A DNA stretch of 64,000 nt from Phorcysia thermohydrogeniphila (GTDB lineage Bacteria > Aquificota > Aquificia > Desulfurobacteriales > Desulfurobacteriaceae): positions 62,001 to 126,000 of the forward strand of contig NZ_SMFV01000002.1 of the NCBI RefSeq assembly GCF_004339575.1, in the 5' to 3' direction. The notes under the pieces are model-generated. The model saw only the letters and a program-made list of their open reading frames with translations. It was not told the DNA's origin and ran no database searches. Of the stretch, positions 60,806 through 64,000 are shown piece after piece. Made by a program: the position numbers and the translations under genes. How positions within the stretch are numbered: the stretch's first letter is position 1; the number at the start of each line of letters is the position of its first letter.

Positions 60806-61278
60806 GTGACAATCCCTCTACAGGGCATTTCAACTAAGCAAGGAGTAATGAAATCCTCAATGCTTACGAGTCAGGGCATTTCAACATGGGGTATTGACTG
60901 GAATAGCCTCTTGTATAGGAGGTCGCAATCCCTCTATAGGGCATTTCAACAACTTTATCCAACCTAATCTACTTGGAGAAACAACTGTCGCAATCCCTCT
61001 GTAGGGCATTTCAACACTAAAAGAAGACTATGAAGATGGAAAATACCACAAGAGTCACAATCCCTCTATAGGGCATTTCAACGTTCCGGTGACGGGTTAC
61101 GTGATAGACAAAATGGAGTCGCAATCCCTCTATAGGGCATTTCAACCTGAGGAGCTTGAAAGGGCTTTTATTGTTGCAATTGCGTCGCAATCCCTCTATA
61201 GGGCATTTCAACGAACCCGAGCCTCCTATCAGAATCGTAGTGGAAAAGAGTCGCAATCCCTCTGTAGGGCATTTCAAC
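60806..61278 (-). CRISPR. CRISPR array, 8 repeats and 7 spacers
   Basis: 29-base repeats begin GTCGCAATCC and end GGGCATTTCAAC on the plus strand, with the small palindrome CCCTCTATAGGG inside. Positions: 60806 (degenerate), 60870 (16 bases, internal 13 bases deleted), 60922, 60987, 61054, 61118, 61184 and 61250. Spacers are 35-38 bases. On the minus strand the repeat begins GTTGAAAT and ends ATTGCGAC, which fits a known 5' handle, and the degenerate repeats are at the left. A -10 box lies to the right. All of this points to minus-strand transcription with the leader at the right. No cas genes are in the window. Confidence 0.95.
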
Positions 61279-61340
61279 CAAGGAGTCCTTATTCAGCTTT
61301 TGTCAAAGAACGGCAACGGCCTTCACAAACTATTATAACA
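61279..61340 (-). promoter_or_regulatory. CRISPR leader with extended -10 promoter
   Basis: TGT-TATAAT on the minus strand (61332-61340) lies 54 bases before the first repeat. The region between 61279 and 61478 is AT-rich and has no gene. Confidence 0.5.
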
Positions 61341-61478
61341 CGGAAAATGAAGTTTTTTGCAGAGAATCTCCAGTAAGGAATAAGGAAGTAAGGAAAAATC
61401 CTTGTTTACCTATTGTGAGACAAGGGGTATCTGTAAAACTAAAGAAAGCGTGGTTTGCTGCAGTTTTTGTTGTTAAAT

Positions 61479-62447
61479 TCAAATATTTAGCGTTTTTCTT
61501 GCTTCTTCTATCTCTTCTACGGTTACGGTTGCAGTTCCGAGTTTCCCTACAACTACTCCTGCGGCCAAGTTGGCAATTTCTCCGGCCTCTTCTGGAGTTG
61601 CACCGGAGGCAATTGCAAGGGTAAAAACGCTTATAACGGTGTCGCCTGCCCCTGTAACGTCAAAAACCTGTTTAGCCCTTGTGGGTATGTGTTTAACAAA
61701 GTCCTTCCCTACAACAGAAAGTCCCTTTTCGCTCCTTGTGACTACGGCGTAGTCAAGTTTGAACTTTTCTATGAGCTTTTTTCCGGCTACCTCTGCGTCT
61801 TTATCTTCAATCGGTTTAACCTTTACGGCGTTAAAGGTCTCTTTTATGTTTGGCGTCATTGTGGTTACGTTTTTGTAAAGGTCAAAGTTCTTCTCCTTAG
61901 GGTCAAGGGTTACTGGGATGTTTCTCTTTATCTTATCCGTTATCTCAAAGAGCTTTTCGGTTACAACGCCCTTACCGTAGTCAGAGATTATGACTGCATC
62001 AAATTCTTTGTAAACAGACAGGATTACTTCGTTGAACTTTTTGGAGAGCTCCCCGTTCACGTAGTCGGCGTTCTCCCAGTCCACCCTTAGAAGTTGCTGA
62101 GCTCCGGCTATTATCCTCGTCTTTCTCGTCGTCGGTCTTTCTGGGTCTACAAAGAGGTATTCTGTGTTAGCTCCAAAGTTCTCAAGGAGCTCCCTTAACC
62201 TTTTCCCAGCCGTGTCCTTCCCTATAACTCCGAGGACGCTCGGGAGAGCTCCCAGAGAGGCAAGGTTCGCCGCTACGTTGGCAGCTCCCCCCGGCCTGTA
62301 GGTTACATCCTTTGCCTCTACTACTGGGACGGGAGCTTCCGGGGATATCCTCTCTACCTTGCCGTATATGTACTCGTCAAGCATAAAGTCGCCGATGACG
62401 AGGATTTTCTTTCCCTTAAAGGCCTTTAAAATCTCCTTCCTGAACAT
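61479..62447 (-). CDS. hldA: D-glycero-beta-D-manno-heptose-7-phosphate kinase
   Basis: A 322-residue PfkB-family kinase of the LPS heptose route. It shows RISPEAPVPVVEAKDVTYRPGGAANVAANLASLGA, DYGKGVVTEKLF, TLDPKEKNFDLYK and the anion-hole DVTGAGDTVISVFTLAIASGAT. This is the kinase domain alone (RfaE1); the adenylyltransferase half of HldE is absent and should be encoded separately. Works with WaaF encoded at 37200. Confidence 0.93.
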   Translation of the reverse strand: MFRKEILKAFKGKKILVIGDFMLDEYIYGKVERISPEAPVPVVEAKDVTYRPGGAANVAANLASLGALPSVLGVIGKDTAGKRLRELLENFGANTEYLFVDPERPTTRKTRIIAGAQQLLRVDWENADYVNGELSKKFNEVILSVYKEFDAVIISDYGKGVVTEKLFEITDKIKRNIPVTLDPKEKNFDLYKNVTTMTPNIKETFNAVKVKPIEDKDAEVAGKKLIEKFKLDYAVVTRSEKGLSVVGKDFVKHIPTRAKQVFDVTGAGDTVISVFTLAIASGATPEEAGEIANLAAGVVVGKLGTATVTVEEIEEARKTLNI

Positions 62448-63128
62448 CTATAAAAGCCCTTCCTTTTTAAAGCTAAGGAATTGGGAACTGCCAAAAATTA
62501 TGTGGTCAAGAACCTCAATTTCAAGGTGTTTTCCTGCCTTAATGAGCCTTTCTGTTACTACTATGTCCTCTCGGCTTGGCGTTACCTCTCCGGAAGGGTG
62601 GTTGTGAAAGAGGATTACTGCTGAGGCCAAGTCCTTTACGGCCGGATGAAAAACTTCTTTGGGAGTTACGGAGGTAAAGTTAACGCCACCCTTTGAGACT
62701 TCGTGAACCGATATGAGTTTCCCCTTAGAGTTGAGTGTAACGATTCCAAAAACCTCCACCTTTAAACCACTGTACTTTGGAAGGAGTAGTTTTGCTACGT
62801 CCTCGGGAGAGGAAATCTTTGGAGGAATTTTCTCACCTGCCAAGCACCTTTGGCCGAGCTCAATGGCTGCAATGAGGGTAACTGCTTTGGCTTTCCCGAG
62901 GCCTTTAAAGGAGAGGAGCTCCTCAAGGTGAGCCCTTGAAAGTCCTGAAAGTCCACCAAAGTGTTTTAGGAGCTCCCTCGCAAGTTCTAAGGCGTTCCTT
63001 TCTTTTGAGCCGGTTCTGAGGATTATTGCAAGGAGCTCCGAGTCCGACAGGTTTTCAGCTCCGAGCTTAATGAGCTTCTCCCTTGGCCTGTCAGACTCTG
63101 GGAGCTCCTTTATCGTGTAAAAGGCCAT
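62448..63128 (-). CDS. radC: RadC/JAB-domain protein
   Basis: A 226-residue protein. The N-terminal helix-hairpin-helix (LSGLSRAHLEELLSFKGLGKAKAVTLIAAIELG) is followed by a JAB metal site VILFHNHPSGEVTPSREDI (HxHx10D) and VLDHIIFG. RadC proteins are linked to DNA repair or mobile-element biology, but their real activity is unclear. It lies between hldA and ileS on the same strand with one-base or few-base gaps. Confidence 0.95.
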   Translation of the reverse strand: MAFYTIKELPESDRPREKLIKLGAENLSDSELLAIILRTGSKERNALELARELLKHFGGLSGLSRAHLEELLSFKGLGKAKAVTLIAAIELGQRCLAGEKIPPKISSPEDVAKLLLPKYSGLKVEVFGIVTLNSKGKLISVHEVSKGGVNFTSVTPKEVFHPAVKDLASAVILFHNHPSGEVTPSREDIVVTERLIKAGKHLEIEVLDHIIFGSSQFLSFKKEGLL

Positions 63129-63131
63129 AAG

Positions 63132-64000
63132 TTAACCTCTTTTTTCCAGCTCCTTGAGGACTTTGGCACACCTTGGGCAAACGTCTGGGTACTCTTCGTC
63201 CTTCCCTACTTCCTCGCTGTACATCCAGCACCTTTCACACTTTTTGCCGGGAGCTCTCTCAACGACAACTTTCAGTCCTTTTAGCTCATCGTCGGAGATG
63301 GCGTTAGCAGGAGCTGAGGAAAGAGGTTCTACCTTTGCATAAGACGTGATGAACACGTAGGGGAGCTGTTCCTCGTAGTCTTTAAGGAGCTGTAGGAGCT
63401 CTCCGTCTGCAAATACTGTTACTGCGGCCTCAAGGGAGTGCCTTATGAGATCCTCTGAGCGTGCCTTTTCAAGTCCCTTGTTAACAACAGTTTTTACCTT
63501 TATAAGGGTGTTCCACCTGTTAAGCACTCCTTCGTCAAGAGCTTCACATGCAGGAGGAAACTCCTCTAAGAATACGGACTCCTCTTCTTTCCCGGGGATG
63601 TGGGAGTAGACCTCTTCGGCCGTGAAAGAGAGTATTGGAGCTACTAAGGTAGTCAGGCCGTAAAGTATCCTGTAGATTGCTGTCTGGGCGCTCCTGCGCT
63701 TTTTGGAGTCTGGGAGCTCGCAGTAAAGGGTATCCTTACTGATGTCAAGGTAGATGGCGCTAAGCTCGTTCGCACAGTACTCGTAAACCAGCCTGTAAAT
63801 TCTGTTGAACTTGTAGCTGTTGTAGGCCTTAATAATCTCGTTTGAGAGCTGGTAGAACCTGTTGATAGCCCACTTGTCTATTTCCTCAAGCTCTTCGTAA
63901 GGGAGAGATTTATCCGGCGTAAAGTCGTTTAAGTTGCCGAGCATAAAGCGGAAGGTGTTCCTTATTTTTTTATAAACCTCAGCTACCTGCCTCAGTATGT
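63132..64000 (-). CDS. ileS: Isoleucyl-tRNA synthetase, C-terminal part (cut by window edge)
   Basis: The frame is open to the window edge. The visible 289 residues are the tRNA-binding domain of IleRS: ILRQVAEVYKKIRNTFRFMLGNLNDF at the very edge, YSKFNRIYRLVYEYCANELSAIYLDISKDTLYC, IFYGLTTLVAPILSFTAEEVYSHIPG-like text and the C-terminal zinc site CERCWMYSEEVGKDEEYPDVCPRC. An internal Met at 63944 is not a real start. The large upstream part of the gene is outside. Confidence 0.95.
   Translation of the reverse strand, partial: ILRQVAEVYKKIRNTFRFMLGNLNDFTPDKSLPYEELEEIDKWAINRFYQLSNEIIKAYNSYKFNRIYRLVYEYCANELSAIYLDISKDTLYCELPDSKKRRSAQTAIYRILYGLTTLVAPILSFTAEEVYSHIPGKEEESVFLEEFPPACEALDEGVLNRWNTLIKVKTVVNKGLEKARSEDLIRHSLEAAVTVFADGELLQLLKDYEEQLPYVFITSYAKVEPLSSAPANAISDDELKGLKVVVERAPGKKCERCWMYSEEVGKDEEYPDVCPRCAKVLKELEKRG

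Noticed and set aside
61017-61376. Several open frames across the CRISPR array
   Set aside because: They translate the repeats (ECPIEGLR-like and NPSIGHFN-like strings repeated). They are artefacts of the array.

Overview
The window comes from a thermophilic, Gram-negative, probably chemolithotrophic bacterium. The best guess is the Aquificota, near Desulfurobacteriaceae, but this is inferred from gene content and no database search was run. Clues are a TtuA-type tRNA thiolase (a thermophile trait), an archaeal-type S-adenosylmethionine synthase, MqnA (futalosine menaquinone route), inner-core heptose genes (HldA, WaaF), a porin, a TonB-like protein, a triheme cytochrome c7-like lipoprotein, and very tight packing with many ATGA/GTGA overlaps. 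Nearly all of it is housekeeping sequence, with defence, toxin-antitoxin and surface genes set between the operons.

Layout. 1-800: start of a porin gene (minus strand) and a tRNA-Ser/Lys/Ser cluster. 881-7823: plus-strand operon hisD, pyrB, triheme cytochrome, pyrC, membrane ClpP-like protease, carD, PIN-TRAM RNase, ispD. 7820-9137: SPOUT-like RNA methyltransferase with a MntA/HepT pair. 9240-14000: tRNA-Gly, TonB-like protein, acyltransferase, DUF62 SAM hydrolase, mnmG, rsmG. 13951-15074: a complete toxin-antitoxin-chaperone module (HigB-like, HigA-like, SecB-like) with a clear promoter and operator. 15090-17203: an M99 peptidase and a YkuD-NTF2 protein resembling the helical-cell-shape proteins Csd4 and Csd6. 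17251-21218: anaerobic ribonucleotide reductase in which the catalytic chain carries a 408-residue intein and the glycyl-radical domain is a separate gene, plus its activase. 21321-23800: metE under a cobalamin riboswitch. 23866-28624: acetyltransferase, methyltransferase, aerobic nrdA-nrdB and a 35-residue membrane protein. 28707-31437: an AT-richer patch with a PKD-like repeat lipoprotein and a secreted orphan. 31355-37122: mutS2, yqeY, rpsU, hemB, hemD, hemC. 37200-42488: waaF, metK, a coiled-coil membrane protein, a KamA-family radical-SAM enzyme, a coiled-coil/RelE-like fusion, a metallo-hydrolase. 42514-49753: an exported 89-residue leader protein ending in Arg-Ala-Ser-Pro, secA, NlpC/P60 hydrolase, degP, a sigma-70 factor, fbp. 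49772-55161: a RACo-like ferredoxin-ASKHA protein with a second MntA/HepT pair, ilvE, lgt, murJ. 55177-60698: trkA-trkH, a triple-repeat DUF8082-like protein, mqnA, ttuA. 60806-61278: a CRISPR array without cas genes nearby, read from the minus strand. 61479-64000: hldA, radC and the 3' part of ileS.

How the genes work together. Two ribonucleotide reductases (oxygen-dependent NrdAB and oxygen-sensitive NrdD/NrdG) and the B12-controlled MetE point to a changing oxygen and cofactor supply. Lgt, DegP, SecA, MurJ, HldA, WaaF, the porin and the TonB-like protein form an envelope-biogenesis theme. At least three toxin-antitoxin-type loci sit inside or against housekeeping operons. The observations I consider most worth testing are the SecM-like leader of secA, the split and intein-bearing NrdD, the HigBA-SecB module with its operator, and the hairpin that displays the mutS2 start site in its loop.
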